DNA of 64,000 nucleotides from Pomphorhynchus laevis (Eukaryota; Acanthocephala; Palaeacanthocephala; Echinorhynchida; Pomphorhynchidae). The notes beneath the pieces are model-generated. The model was given only the letters and a program-made list of their open reading frames with translations. It did not search any database and was not told the origin of the DNA. Below, in pieces: positions 45,102 through 57,365 of this stretch. Every line of letters begins with the position of its first letter. The stretch's first letter is position 1. The translations under genes and the position numbers were made by a program. The stretch is taken from the NCBI GenBank assembly GCA_012934845.2, contig WNNJ02000225.1:186001-250000 (forward strand). The letters are read 5' to 3'.

Positions 45102-45470
45102 ATACTGTGTACACTTTACACTTTTTACACATTTTTTTCACACTAAAAAAGTGCAATTTCTTAATTGAAAATTTCACATTTTTAAATTTAAAATGTGAAA
45201 AAATAAAATTTTAAATTTAAATTTAAACGTTTAAATTTGTTAAAATTTGTTAAATTCGTTCAATATGTTGTTTAATATGTTTTAAACAATATATTATATT
45301 CAATAAAAAATACTGTGTACACTTTTTACACTAAAAAAGTGCAATTGATGTTCTTTATTGAAAATTTCACATTTTTAAATTTAAAATGTTAAATTTAAAC
45401 GTTACATTTGTGAAAATTTGTTAAATTCGTTCAATATGTTGTTTAATATGTTTTAAACAACATTCGATGT
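45102..45470. repeat. Tandem pair, about 200-bp units
   Basis: ACTGTGTACACTTTTTACAC, AAAAAGTGCAAT, TTGAAAATTTCACATTTTTA and GTTCAATATGTTGTTTAATA occur in both halves. Confidence 0.65.
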
Positions 45471-45479
45471 TTTATTGGG

Positions 45480-47800
45480 ATAAAGCTGTTTTGATGTATT
45501 TATAAAAATTTTGTATTTTCAAATTTAAATAACTTTTTGGTTAATACATATTATATTCTATTCGATGTTTTATTGTTATAAAGCGTATAATATTTTATTT
45601 TAAAAAATGCTGTATTTTAAATTTAAAAATCTTCTTTTTGTTCCTACTTATCAGTGTGTACATTTTCAACTCAATAAAGCGTATAATTAATATTTTATAA
45701 TTCTTAAATCGAATTTAATGTTTTAATGTAATAAAATGCATATTTAATATTTAATTTTAAAATATTTTGCATTTTTAAATTTAATTATCGTTTTATAGTT
45801 CATACTTCTTAAATCGAATTTGATGTTTTAATGTAATTAAACGTATAATTTTTTTATTTTTCATTTTAAAAATTCAAGTACCGTTTTATAGTTCACACTT
45901 CTTAAATCGAATTTGATGTTTTAATGTAAAAAGGCTTATAATTTATATTTTAGTTTATTAAACATTTGTATTTTTGAATTCAATTAGCGTTTTTTAGTTT
46001 ATACTTCTCAAATCGAATTTGATATTTTAATGTAATAAAATGTATAATTAATATTTAAATTTATTTAAAATTTGTATTTTAAAATTTTAATAATGTTTTT
46101 GGCGCATATTAAACTTAATTCGAGGTTTTATTGTAAAATAGCGCATAATTAATATTTTATTTAAAACAAATTCATTTTTAAAATTTAATTTATAAAATTA
46201 AAATAATAATAAATATTTTAGGTTTTAAAAATTTGTATTTTAAATTTAAATAACGTATTTTAGTGCATGCCTATTAAACTCAAATTGAAATTTTATTGTT
46301 ATAAAACGTATAATTAATATATAGTTTATAAAACATTTGTATTTAAAATTTAAATAACGTTTTATAGTTCACACTTCTTAAATAGAATTTAAAGTCGTAA
46401 TGTTATAAAATGTATAATATTTCAGTTTTTTTAAATATTTGTATTGTAAAATTCAAATATAGTTTAATAGTTCTTAAATCGAATTTGATGTTTTAATGTA
46501 ATTAAACGTATAATTAATATTTTAATTTATTACAAATTTGTATTTTTAAATTCAATTATCGTTTTATAGTTCATACTTCTTTAATCGAATTTAATATTTT
46601 AATGTAATAAAATGTATAATTAATATTTTAATTTATTTGAAATTTGTATTTTAAAATTTCAATAATGTGTTCTACGCATATTAAACCAATTCGAGGTTTT
46701 ATTGTAAAATAGCGTATAATTGTTATTTTTTTTTAATTTCGTATTTTTCAAACTCAACTGTCGTATTTTAGTTTATACTTCTCAAATCGAATTTGATATT
46801 TTAATGTAATAAAATGTATAATTAATATTTAAATTTATTTAAAATTTGTATTTTAAAATTTTAATAATGTTTTTGGCGCATATTAAACTTAATTCGAGGT
46901 TTTATTGTAAAATAGCGCATAATTAATATTTTATTTAAAACAAATTCATTTTTAAAATTTAATTTATAAAATTAAAATTATAAAATTTATAAAATTTTAT
47001 AATTTTTTTTAAATTATAAAATTTATATAAATTAAATTTTAATTTATATAAAATTTATACTTCTTAAATCAAATTTGATGTTTTAATGTAAAAAGGCTTA
47101 TAATTTATATTTTAGTTAATTAAACATTTGTATTTTTGAATTCAAATACCATTTTATAGTTCATACTTCTTAAATCGAATTTAATGTCTTAATGTAAAAA
47201 GGCTTATAATTTATATTTTAGTTTATTAAACATTTGTATTTTTGAATTTTAATACCATTTTGTAGTTTATACTTCTTAAATCAAATTTGATGTTTTAATG
47301 TAAAAAGGCTTATAATTTATATTTTAGTTAATTAAACATTTGTATTTTTGAATTCAAATACCGTCTTATAGTTCATACTTCTTAAATCGAATTTAATGTC
47401 TTAATGTAAAAAGGCTTATAATTTATATTTTAGTTTATTAAACATTTGTATTTTTGAATACAAATACCATTTTATAGTTCACACTTCTTAAATCGAATTT
47501 GATATTTTAATGTAATAATACGTCTAATTAATATAAATATTGATTAAAAATTTGTATTTTCAAATTTCAATAGCGTTGTTTAGTTTATATATATTGAATT
47601 CAATCCGACGTTTTATTGTGATGAAACGTATAATATTTTATTTAAAAAAATATCTTTAAAATTTAATTATCTTTTTTAATTCATACTTTTTAAATCGAAT
47701 TTGATGTTTTAATGTAATAAAGCGTACAATTAAAAATTTGGTTATTTGTATTTTTAAATTTTATTATCATTTTATAGTTCATAATTCATAAATCGAACTC
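45480..47800 (+). repeat. Degenerate satellite, unit about 95-107 bp, roughly 22 units
   Basis: Core ATCGAATTTGATGTTTTAAT, GTAATAAAACGTATAATTAA and TTTTATAGTTCATACTTCTT recurs across the whole stretch with wide divergence. A block of about 205 bp at 45996-46200 is repeated nearly unchanged at 46770-46975 (offset 774). Units from 47059 on share an AAAAAGGCTTATAATTTATA variant. Confidence 0.8.
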
Positions 47801-48888
47801 GATATATTCAACGAATAGAATAAAAAATGAAATTAATTACATAAATAGGTTGCTTTATGCTCTGATTATTCGTTTTTCGTAAATAAAACCGATTAGAAAT
47901 TTTTTTCATTTTATAAAAAAATCCTTTTTTGAAATCCCTTTTTATACTAATAAGATAAGCTTCATATGAAGTAATTATGATTTAATTATTAGTAATTATT
48001 AATTATTAAGTAATTATTGAGAAAATGATTACAACAAAACTAAATCTTAAGTTATATTGGGTTCAAATAATAATTAATTTAACTATTAAAAACATATTTT
48101 AATTATTTAATTATAAGGTCTTTCTTAGTACTTACTGGTGAGGTCCACCCACGCTGATTATAGTGTACAGTGATGCTGATAGGATTTAACGAATCACACA
48201 AGGATAATATCAAAACCGACCACTGATATCAATTTATATTTATTCATATTTATAAAAATAAAAATAAAAATATTATTTATATTATTTTAATTATTTCAAA
48301 TATTATAAATATTATTTATATTAATTTATATTTATTAATATCAATTTGGTATCAAATTGATATTATATTTGGTAAACAATGAAATTAGGATTCATAATTA
48401 GGATTAATTGTGCTCGTCATCATAATTGGAAAATTTCTTGGCTTACATTTATCTTTAGTACTGATTCTGACACGGTTTTAGGAAACAATGGAAACAAAAT
48501 AAGAAAATGTTTTGCTAAACTAAAATTTGGAACGGACTAAGGTTACAATAAAAATGAAAATTGAAATAAAATAACACATGGACTATTTGCAAGAAAGGCG
48601 AACAATTGCAAATAAAAAATATTAACAACATGCAGAGTTAAAGAAATAAAGTAAACGATGTAAGCACATTTTGTCAACTAAACACTTTTGAAATAGTCAA
48701 CGTCTCGTTTATGTAAATAATGAGATTTACAATTTACAAAAACTGTAGAATAGAGCAATTTTATTGGAATCAAAAATAGTTGTTTTGATGTTCATTCCGA
48801 AGGTTAATGAGAATAAATAATTACCTTATAATCTTTATTCTAATATATTATTATAAATAATGTCAATGATACTTTCAATTTGCTATAG

Positions 48889-48996
48889 GGCGTTTAAACA
48901 TCGAGATAAAGAACAAAATAAGTTTACAAAAAAGTAATTTGTGAAATATATGGAAAATAATTTCCTATTTCATTCTTTCTCTCAATGTTTAAACGT
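48889..48996. repeat. 108-bp MITE-like palindrome, GTTTAAACAT tips
   Basis: Left GGCGTTTAAACATCGAGATA, right complement GACGTTTAAACATTGAGAGA; arms about 34 bp. Shares its tip with the element at 63646-63954. Confidence 0.65.
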
Positions 48997-49296
48997 CATT
49001 TACAATATTATATTATTATATTATTATCATAAAATATTCCTGTTAATGCTTATATTGTACTTAGGGTATTAAAATCTTAATTGCTGACGTCAATCGATTT
49101 ATCTGTAATTAAATATATCATTTATTTAATTGTCATTTTGTGCCTCATCAGTTTAATTGCCTTCTTATCAGCACAAGTTTGATTACTAATCTTATTTCCA
49201 GTAAAGATGTAGTTTAGGATCAGCTGGCCACTCAAAACCGCTACTAGTCACATTTTACATGTGACAAGTATTTTATATGCAATCTGTTTATTGTAT

Positions 49297-52200
49297 TTGT
49301 TCAATCATGCAGATTATTCCTATATTAATTCTTATTTAAACGTCCTGGAATAATCAATCAGCATCATATTATTCCACAATAATGTTAAATATTGTTCAAT
49401 CATGCAGATTATTCCTATATTTATTCTTATTTAAACGTCCTGGAATAATCAATCAGCATCATATTATTCCACAATAATGTTCAATATTGTTCAATCATGC
49501 AGATTATTCCTATATTTATTCTTATTTAAACGTCCTGGAATAATCAATCAGCATCATATTATTCCACAATAATGTTCAATATTGTTCAATCATGCAGATT
49601 ATTCCTATATTATTCTTATTAAAACGTCCTGGAATAATCAATCAGCATCACATTATTCCACAAAAATGTTCAATATTGTTCAATCATGCAGATTATTCCT
49701 ATATTTATTCTTATTTAAACGACCTGGAATAATCAATCAGCATCACATTATTCCACAATATTGTTCAATCATGCAGATAATTTTTATATTTATTCGTATT
49801 TAAACGTCCTGGAATAATCAATCAGCATCATATTATTCCACAATAATGTTAAATATTGTTCAATCATGCAGATTATTCCTATATTTAATCTTATTAAAAC
49901 GTCAATCAGCATCACATTATTCCACAATAATGTTCAATACTGTTCAATCATTCAGATAATTCCTATATTTATTCTTATTAAAACGTCCTGGAATAATCAA
50001 TCAGCATCACATTATTCCACAAAAATGTTCAATATTGTTCAATCATGCAGATAATTTATATATTTTATCTTATTAAAACGTCCTGGAATAATCAATCAGC
50101 ATCATATTATTCCACAATAATGTTCAATATTGTTCAATCATGCAGATAATTTTTATATTTATTCGTATTTTTTACGTCCTGGAATAATCAATCAGCATCA
50201 CATTATTCCACAATATTGTTCAATATTGTTCAATCATGCATATTATTCCTATATTTATTCTTATGTAAACGTCGTGGAATAATCAATCAGCATCATTTTA
50301 TTCCACAAAAATGTTCAATATTGTTCAATCATGCAGATAATTTTTATATTTATTCGTATTTAAACGTCCTGGAATAATCAATCAGCATCATATTATTCCA
50401 CAATAATGTTTAATATTGTTCAATCATGCAGATAATTTTTATATTTATTCGTATTTAAAAGTCCTGGAATAATCAATCAGCATCACATTATCCAACAATA
50501 ATGTTCAATATTGTTCAATCATGCAGGTTATTCCTATATTTATTCGCATTTAAACGTCCTGGAATAATTAAAAGGCATCACGTTATTCCACAAAAATGTT
50601 CAATACTGTTCAATCATTCAGATAATTCCTATATTTATTCTTATTAAAACGTCCTGGAATAATCAATCAGCATCACATTATTCCACAAAAATGTTCAATA
50701 TTGTTCAATCATGCAGATAATTTATATATTTTATCTTATTAAAACGTCCTGGAATAATCAATCAGCATCATATTATTCCACAATAATGTTCAATATTGTT
50801 CAATCATGCAGATAATTCTTATATTTATTCGTATTTTTTACGTCCTGGAATAATCAATCAGCATCACATTATTCCACAATATTGTTCAATATTGTTCAAT
50901 CATGCATATTATTCCTATATTTATTCTTATGTAAACGTCGTGGAATAATCAATCAGCATCATTTTATTCCACAAAAATGTTCAATATTGTTCAATCATGC
51001 AGATAATTTTTATATTTATTCGTATTTAAACGTCCTGGAATAATCAATCAGCATCATATTATTCCACAATAATGTTTAATATTGTTCAATCATGCAGATA
51101 ATTTTTATATTTATTCGTATTTAAAAGTCCTGGAATAATCAATCAGCATCACATTATCCAACAATAATGTTCAATATTGTTCAATCATGCAGGTTATTCC
51201 TATATTTATTCGCATTTAAACGTCCTGGAATAATTAAAAGGCATCACGTTATTCCACAAAAATGTTCAATACTGTTCAATCATGCAGATTATTCCTATAT
51301 TTATTCGTATTTAAACATCCTGGAATTATCAATCAGCATCATATTATCCCACAATAATGTTCAATATTGTTCAATCATGCAGATTATTTCAATATTTATT
51401 TTTATTTAAATATCCTGGAATAATCAATCAGCATCATCTTTTTCCACAAAAATGTTTAATATTGTTCAATTATGCAGATTATTCCTATATAAATTCTAAT
51501 TTTAACGGCCTGGAATAATCAATCAGCATCATATTATTCCACAACATTGTTCAATATTGTTCAATCATGCAGATTATTCCTATATTTATTCTTATTTAAA
51601 CGTCCTGGAACAATCAATCAGCATCATATTATTCCACAATAATGTTCAATATTGTTCAATCATGCAGATTATTCTCATATTTATTCGTATTTAAACGTCC
51701 TGGAATAATCAATCAGCATCACATTATTCCACAAAAATGTTCAATATTGTTCAATCATGCAGATTATTCCTATATTTATTCTTATTAAAACGTTCTGGAA
51801 TAATCAATCAGCATCATATTATTCCACAATATTGTTCAATATTGTTCAATCATGCAGGTTATTCCAATATTAATTCTTTTTTAAATGTCCTGGAATAATC
51901 AATCAGCATTATATTATTTTACAATAATGTTCAATATTGTTCAATCATGTATATTATTCCTATATTTATTCGTATTTAAACGTCCTGGAATAATCAATCA
52001 GCATCACATTATTCCACAAAAATGTTCAATATTGTTCAATCATGCAGATTATTCCTATATTCATTCTTATTTAAACATCCTGGAATTATCAATCAGCATC
52101 ATATTATCTCACAATAATGTTCAATATTGTTTAATCATGCAGATAATTTTTATATTTATTCGTATTTAAAAGTCCTGGAATAATTAATCAGCATCACATT

Positions 52201-53696
52201 ATTCCACAATAATGTTCAATACTGTTCAATCATTCAGATAATTCCTATATTTATTCTTATTAAAACGTCCTGGAATAATCAATCAGCATCACATTATTCC
52301 ACAAAAATGTTCAATATTGTTCAATCGTGCAGATTATTCCTATATGTATTCTTATTTAAAAGTCCTGGAATAATCAATCAGCATCACATTATTCCACAAA
52401 AATGTTCAATATTGTTCAATCATGCCGATTATTCCTGTATTCATTCTTATTAAAACGTCCTGGAATAATCAATCAGCATCACATTATTCCACAATAATGT
52501 TCAATATTGTTCAATCATGCTGGTTATTCCTATATTTTTTTCTTATTAAAACGTCCTGGAATAATCAATCAGCATCACATTATTCCACAATAATGTTCAA
52601 TACTGTTCAATCATTCAGATAATTCCTATATTTATTCGCATTTAAACGTCCTGGAATAATCAATCAGCATCATATTATTCCACAATAATGTTCAATATTG
52701 TTCAATTATGGAGATAATTTCTATATTCATTCTTATTTAAACGTCCTGGAATAATCAATCAGCATCACATTATTCCACAAAAATGTTCTATATTGTTCAA
52801 TCGTGCAGATTATTCCTATATTTATTTTTATTTTAACGTCCTGGAATAATCAATAAGAATCACATTATTCCACAATATTGTTCAATCATGCAGATAATTT
52901 TTATATTTATTCGCATTTAAACCTCCCGGAATAATCAATCAGCATCACATTATTCCACAATAATGTTCAATATTGTTCAATCATGCAGATTATTCCTTTA
53001 TTAATACTTATTTAAACGTCCTGGAATAATAAATCAGCATCACATTATTCCACAATATTGTTCAACATTGTTTAATCATGCAGATAATTTTTATATTTAT
53101 TCGCATTTAAACGTCCTGGAATAATCAATCAGCATCATATTATTCCACAATAATGTTAAATATTGTTCAATCATGCAGATTATTCCTATATTTATTCTTA
53201 TTTAAACGTCATGGAATAATCAATCAGCATCACATTATTCCACAATAATGTTAAATAATGTTCAATCATGCCGATTATTCCTGTATTCATTCTTATTAAA
53301 ACGTTCTGGAATAATCAATCAGCATCATATTATTCCACAATAATGTTCAATATTGTTCAATCATGCAGATTATTCCTATATTTATTCTTATTTAAACGTC
53401 CTGGAATAATCAATCAGCATCATATTATCCCACAATAATGTTCAATATTGTTCAATCATGCAGATAATTTTTATATTTATTCTTATTTAAACGTCCTGCA
53501 ATAATCAATCAGCATCACATCATTCCACAATAATGTTCAATATTGTTCAATCGTGCAGATTATTCCTATATTAATTCTTATTTAAACGTCCTGGAATAAT
53601 CAATCAGCATTTTATTATTCCACAAAAAAAAATTCAATATTGTTCAATCATACAGATTATTCCTATATTTATTCTTATATCAACGTCCTGGAATAA
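49297..53696 (+). repeat. Satellite array, about 47 units of about 93 bp
   Basis: Unit: TTGTTCAATCATGCAGATTA, TTCCTATATTTATTCTTATT, TAAACGTCCTGGAATAATCA, ATCAGCATCATATTATTCCA, CAATAATGTTCAATA. Every unit holds TGGAATAAT and ATTATTCCA as a 9-bp inverted repeat round 13 bases. Units are mostly 85-95 percent alike. A 666-bp block is duplicated (49931-50596 and 50597-51262). All ORFs here are translations of the repeat. Confidence 0.92.
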
Positions 53697-53876
53697 ATAA
53701 ATTAATTAGTTACAAATTAGTCATAGAAGTGCAATATTGTATGTTGTCTAAATAAATTGTTTTCCTCCACTTGGTTTCTTTTTTCTAAGGTATTAAATTT
53801 AATACAAAATATAATTAAATTAGTTAAAATTAAAATTCAATTTAAATTTGTGAAAATTATGTAAAATCATTTAAAG

Positions 53877-54083
53877 TTAATTCTCAAATGTTTGTGAACC
53901 CTCAATTGTACCAACGTCACCTGCGATCGCCCTTACTTCCAAAAACATAATTGATTGCCGATTTTCTTTATAGACACGGGTAGCTGCTACATGGTATATA
54001 AGAACAAGATAAAGCATAAACAATACCAACTGTCTCTTAAAATTATAGACCAATAATTGTTTAATATTAAAATATATAATCAA
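53877..54083 (-). CDS. Possible small secreted protein, 68 aa
   Basis: ATG-to-stop frame whose middle (FMLYLVLIYHVAA) looks like a signal-peptide core, followed by a polar tail (TRVYKENRQSIMFLEVRAIA). No family is recognised. A chance ORF is possible. Confidence 0.25.
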   Translation of the reverse strand: MIIYFNIKQLLVYNFKRQLVLFMLYLVLIYHVAATRVYKENRQSIMFLEVRAIAGDVGTIEGSQTFEN

Positions 54084-54099
54084 TCCATGATATATTAAT

Positions 54100-55194
54100 A
54101 TTTTTGAATATCAAAATTTCATATTTTTTAATATATTAAAGCGGTTACAATCAGGGGAATTGGAAAAGAAGACTAAATAGTATCATTTTTTGATTTGATG
54201 GAATAAACACAAAAAATTTCTAAAACAATCGATAAAACTGAGACAATTATAAAAACTTGCTGTAAAATAAATCAGGGCGATTGTCAATGTAATTTAAAAA
54301 ATATTTCAATATCTTAAGTACCCGATTATATTTTCGTTATTGGAAGTAAGAATCCTTGGGTGAGAAAAGCTGTTATTTGTGTTCATCAGTGAAGAAACGT
54401 CGATAATTAATTATTAAAACTCTATATCAAACACGTAATGTATCAATTGTTATATTCGAAAATCGGTATTTTTTATCGATAGGCAAAAATTTCTTTTTAA
54501 CAAGTCATTGCCTGTTAAATGACATTAAATTAGTCAATTAACATTTATGCACAACATCAATGAAATATGAACATGTAGTTACTCAAAAGTTTCTGTTTAT
54601 CGAATTAAATTTGCAATTAATAATATGTTGTTGAGTTTTTGTTATTCAAAATTATAACAATTAACGTTGATAATAAATAAACAAGATGATATCTAAGAAA
54701 AATATTAACTTTTAACATTAATGAATATAATTTTTAAATTAATGAATTAATTTTTAAATATTAAAAGGAAACGGAAATATAACAATAGAAAATTAATAAG
54801 AAACAATAATTTATCGTTTTAAAAGTTATGATAATGTAATATTTGAATATTGTATTTTTTCCTTTTTATTTAAACACTAAAAACATGGTGAAAATAGTTT
54901 TGTAATTTTATGATTTATTAAAATGTATAAAGAGATAAGATTTATAATTTTGAATTAAATTATAATAATATACTTAATAATATAATAACATAATATATTA
55001 TAGCATAATATTTATAATATAATATTTTTGTTTGAAATTTATTTTTTAACCACATTAATTTGTTTGAAATTGGATAACTGTTGATATCATCTTAAGAAAA
55101 AGTTTCAGAATTATCGTTTTGGTATCGAAAAGTTTGAATTAAAATAAAATTACCATTTAGAAATCAAAAGAGTTAAGGTTTGTGTTTTATTTTA
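54100..55194. other. Nothing recognised
   Basis: AT-rich spacer between the satellite and eIF3g. Confidence 0.5.
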
Positions 55195-55395
55195 TACGTC
55201 ACGCTAGAAAATATTTTTGGATTAAATCTTTAAATAAATATACGACAGAAGTATTATTGGCATAAATAAAATCTTTAGATTGTTGTATAGAATTGGTCTT
55301 TCATTTGTTTAATATTGGTATACAAGCAGGTAGAGCAAGAAGACTACCCTGTGGAACGCAACGGTTGGTGAAAGGCAACTTAAGAAAATAACAGC
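55195..55395 (-). pseudogene. LINE reverse-transcriptase remnant
   Basis: Minus strand: FTNRCVPQGSLLALPACIP (polymerase block, near 55350) and, after stops, KDFIYANNTSVVYLFKDL (near 55230), where YANN stands in place of the catalytic YADD. It lies about 180 bp beyond the eIF3g stop codon and shares its direction, so it could form part of the eIF3g 3' region. Confidence 0.65.
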
Positions 55396-55579
55396 ATAAC
55401 GGTCATTTCTTAATTTTATGAAATATAACGATATAATTTCGAATCTTAAAATAGTATTATTATACATAATTAAAAAATAAATCAAAAGAATACGGTTTAG
55501 AATAAATATTAAAATTTATATTTTAAGTGAGTATTAAATTTCGACAAACACAAAATGGGTAGACTATGTGCCTATTTGT

Positions 55580-56502
55580 CTAATTTCTTTTGGATCTTTG
55601 AACAACTTCCACAGAGAGGGCCATATAAGCGTATGGGTAGTTGTTCATTAATTTTGCAGCCTTGTTCGCTGACATCATGTTATCGAAAGTAATAAAAGCA
55701 TATCCTTTAGCAGCCTTCGTTATCATATCACGAGGTACGTGTATTCTTGAAATGTGACCGTGAATTCCGAAAAGATCCTTTAAGTCAGACTCTCGGGTTT
55801 CAATTGGTAGGTTAGTAACTCGAATTGTAGGCTCATCCGGTCCTCTAATTGGACCTGATGATGCGCTCTTACCAGCAACTACGTCAGCAGTAGAATTCAT
55901 TCTTCTGCTCGGAGCGACGTATTTTGCAGTGCTAGAAGACATTGAAGAACCAATGCCAATATCACCATTGGGTACAGAAGATTGCAAAGTCGGACAGGTA
56001 CTGCTCTGATGATCCCGTCCACAATGCGAACATGTGAATTTTGTGATAGGTTCATCGTCTCCATTTTGGTAAGCATCATTACCTTTCACGTATTGAATGT
56101 TAATTTCTTCTTTGTACGAAGTAGTATGAGGATTTGGCCCCGGTGGGTCATTTTCTGCAAGGCCAAATTTCTTTAGGTGCTTTCGACGAGCAACGCACTG
56201 CAAAATTTTTTTCTGTTCAACTTTATATTTATAAGTCTTCTTTACTGCCTTTAATGGATCATTTTCAGGGGAATCCTCATCCTTAGGTAGCCACTCATAT
56301 GTGATTACCGTTCTTATAGATGTTTCCGGGTCGGTGTAATCATAATCTTCTGGAAGTGTAGGTTCGGCTGAAGTTTTCTTTTCCTGTACAATATTCAGAT
56401 TCTTCTCATCATCGCTGTCGTCGTCTACTAGCTTATTCCAGTCAATGCTGCAGAAAAAAATAAAATATTTCTAAATTCAAAAATTTTATCTTACGTTGCC
56501 AT
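55580..56502 (-). CDS. eif3g: Eukaryotic translation initiation factor 3 subunit G
   Basis: RNA-binding subunit of eIF3, acting in scanning and re-initiation. Two coding exons: 56495-56502 (ATGGCAAC) and 55580-56447, split by a 47-nt GT-AG intron (donor GTAAGA, acceptor TTTTCTGCAG). The join gives MATIDWNKLVDDD and a 291-aa protein, close to the usual size (about 320). Domains: acidic N-terminus, the conserved VARRKHLKKFG segment at about 87-98, zinc knuckle CSHCGRDHQSSTCP at about 142-155, and a C-terminal RRM from about 211 (IRVTNLP = RNP2; KGYAFITF = RNP1). The frame is clean. A non-coding upstream exon cannot be excluded. Confidence 0.95.
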
Positions 56503-56718
56503 TCGTCGAAATCGTATTTATATAGATTAATCAGTATCAAATCTAAAAGCAGCATTTCAATAATATCATTATAATTAATAATTAATAAAACATTAATTAA
56601 TAACATAATATTAATATTAATTAATATTAATAAGAGATTTATTAATTGCCTCTCGGCATTGGGTATAAAAAATAACCATCTATAATAGTCAACATATCAT
56701 TTTTTAAATAAAAATTAA

Positions 56719-57045
56719 TTAATGGAAAAAAAAACAAGAGTAAATCAGTTTTCGCAGTAGTCTGTAGCTGGTGAACAATCGCGCTAGCATTGAGTAGCCT
56801 AGCCAGTCTGCGTCCGGCGCTGTGACGGATCGATCATCCAACGTGTCGTCGACATCTATTTGATCGCTCACATGGGCGCAGCTTGTCGCGTGCATGTCCT
56901 TCGCAGGACTGACGTCCACAATACGTCGACGATAAGCAAAATCATCCACGCCCACGAAAATATTGTCAGATTCCGACAAATCCTCGTCCATAGAATGTCG
57001 GCATTGCGGGTCGTCGAAACATTCATGTGTAATAGTTACACATGA
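56719..57045 (-). CDS. Hypothetical acidic ORF upstream of eIF3g
   Basis: A GC-richer island (about 50 percent) beside very AT-rich DNA. The minus frame from 56991 reads MDEDLSESDNIFVGVDDFAY, IVDVSPAKDMHATSC and DDTLDDRSVTAPDADW before a less convincing end. It could be an N-terminal acidic segment of a gene or of a transposase. No domain is recognised, and the plus-strand frame 56860-57045 is also open. Confidence 0.3.
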   Translation of the reverse strand, partial: SCVTITHECFDDPQCRHSMDEDLSESDNIFVGVDDFAYRRRIVDVSPAKDMHATSCAHVSDQIDVDDTLDDRSVTAPDADWLGYSMLARLFTSYRLLRKLIYSCFFFH

Positions 57046-57049
57046 ATGT
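57019..57049. repeat. Perfect 14-bp hairpin
   Basis: ACATTCATGTGTAA, loop TAG, TTACACATGAATGT, at the edge of the GC-richer island. Confidence 0.75.
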
Positions 57050-57365
57050 GTAAAGATGTAATAGTTAAAATGAGTTTACGTATAAAAAGTATGAAATCTT
57101 GATTGCATCAACAAATAAGATCGTAAAATATAATCCGCCAAATTTAAAATCTGTTTATTCTATCAAATTATACCAGAAGCATTTTTGATAAGACATTTAC
57201 CATTGCACAGAAGGCATATAAATGACTTTGATTTTTCGTGTTTAGCAATACGTACACTGCAGAATTTATCATGATACTAATAGACTGATGCTTTCCAAAC
57301 TAAAGGCCGCTTGGTTTCACATGAGAATATATATATTGACACTGCTAATATACCGGTGTATAATA

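Noticed and set aside
49582-52622. Several plus-strand ORFs in the 93-bp satellite
   Set aside because: Translations of the tandem repeat (FNIVQSC repeated); no start context or independent evidence.
49297-53696. CRISPR array
   Set aside because: The unit is repeated along its whole length with no unique spacers, and the context is eukaryotic.
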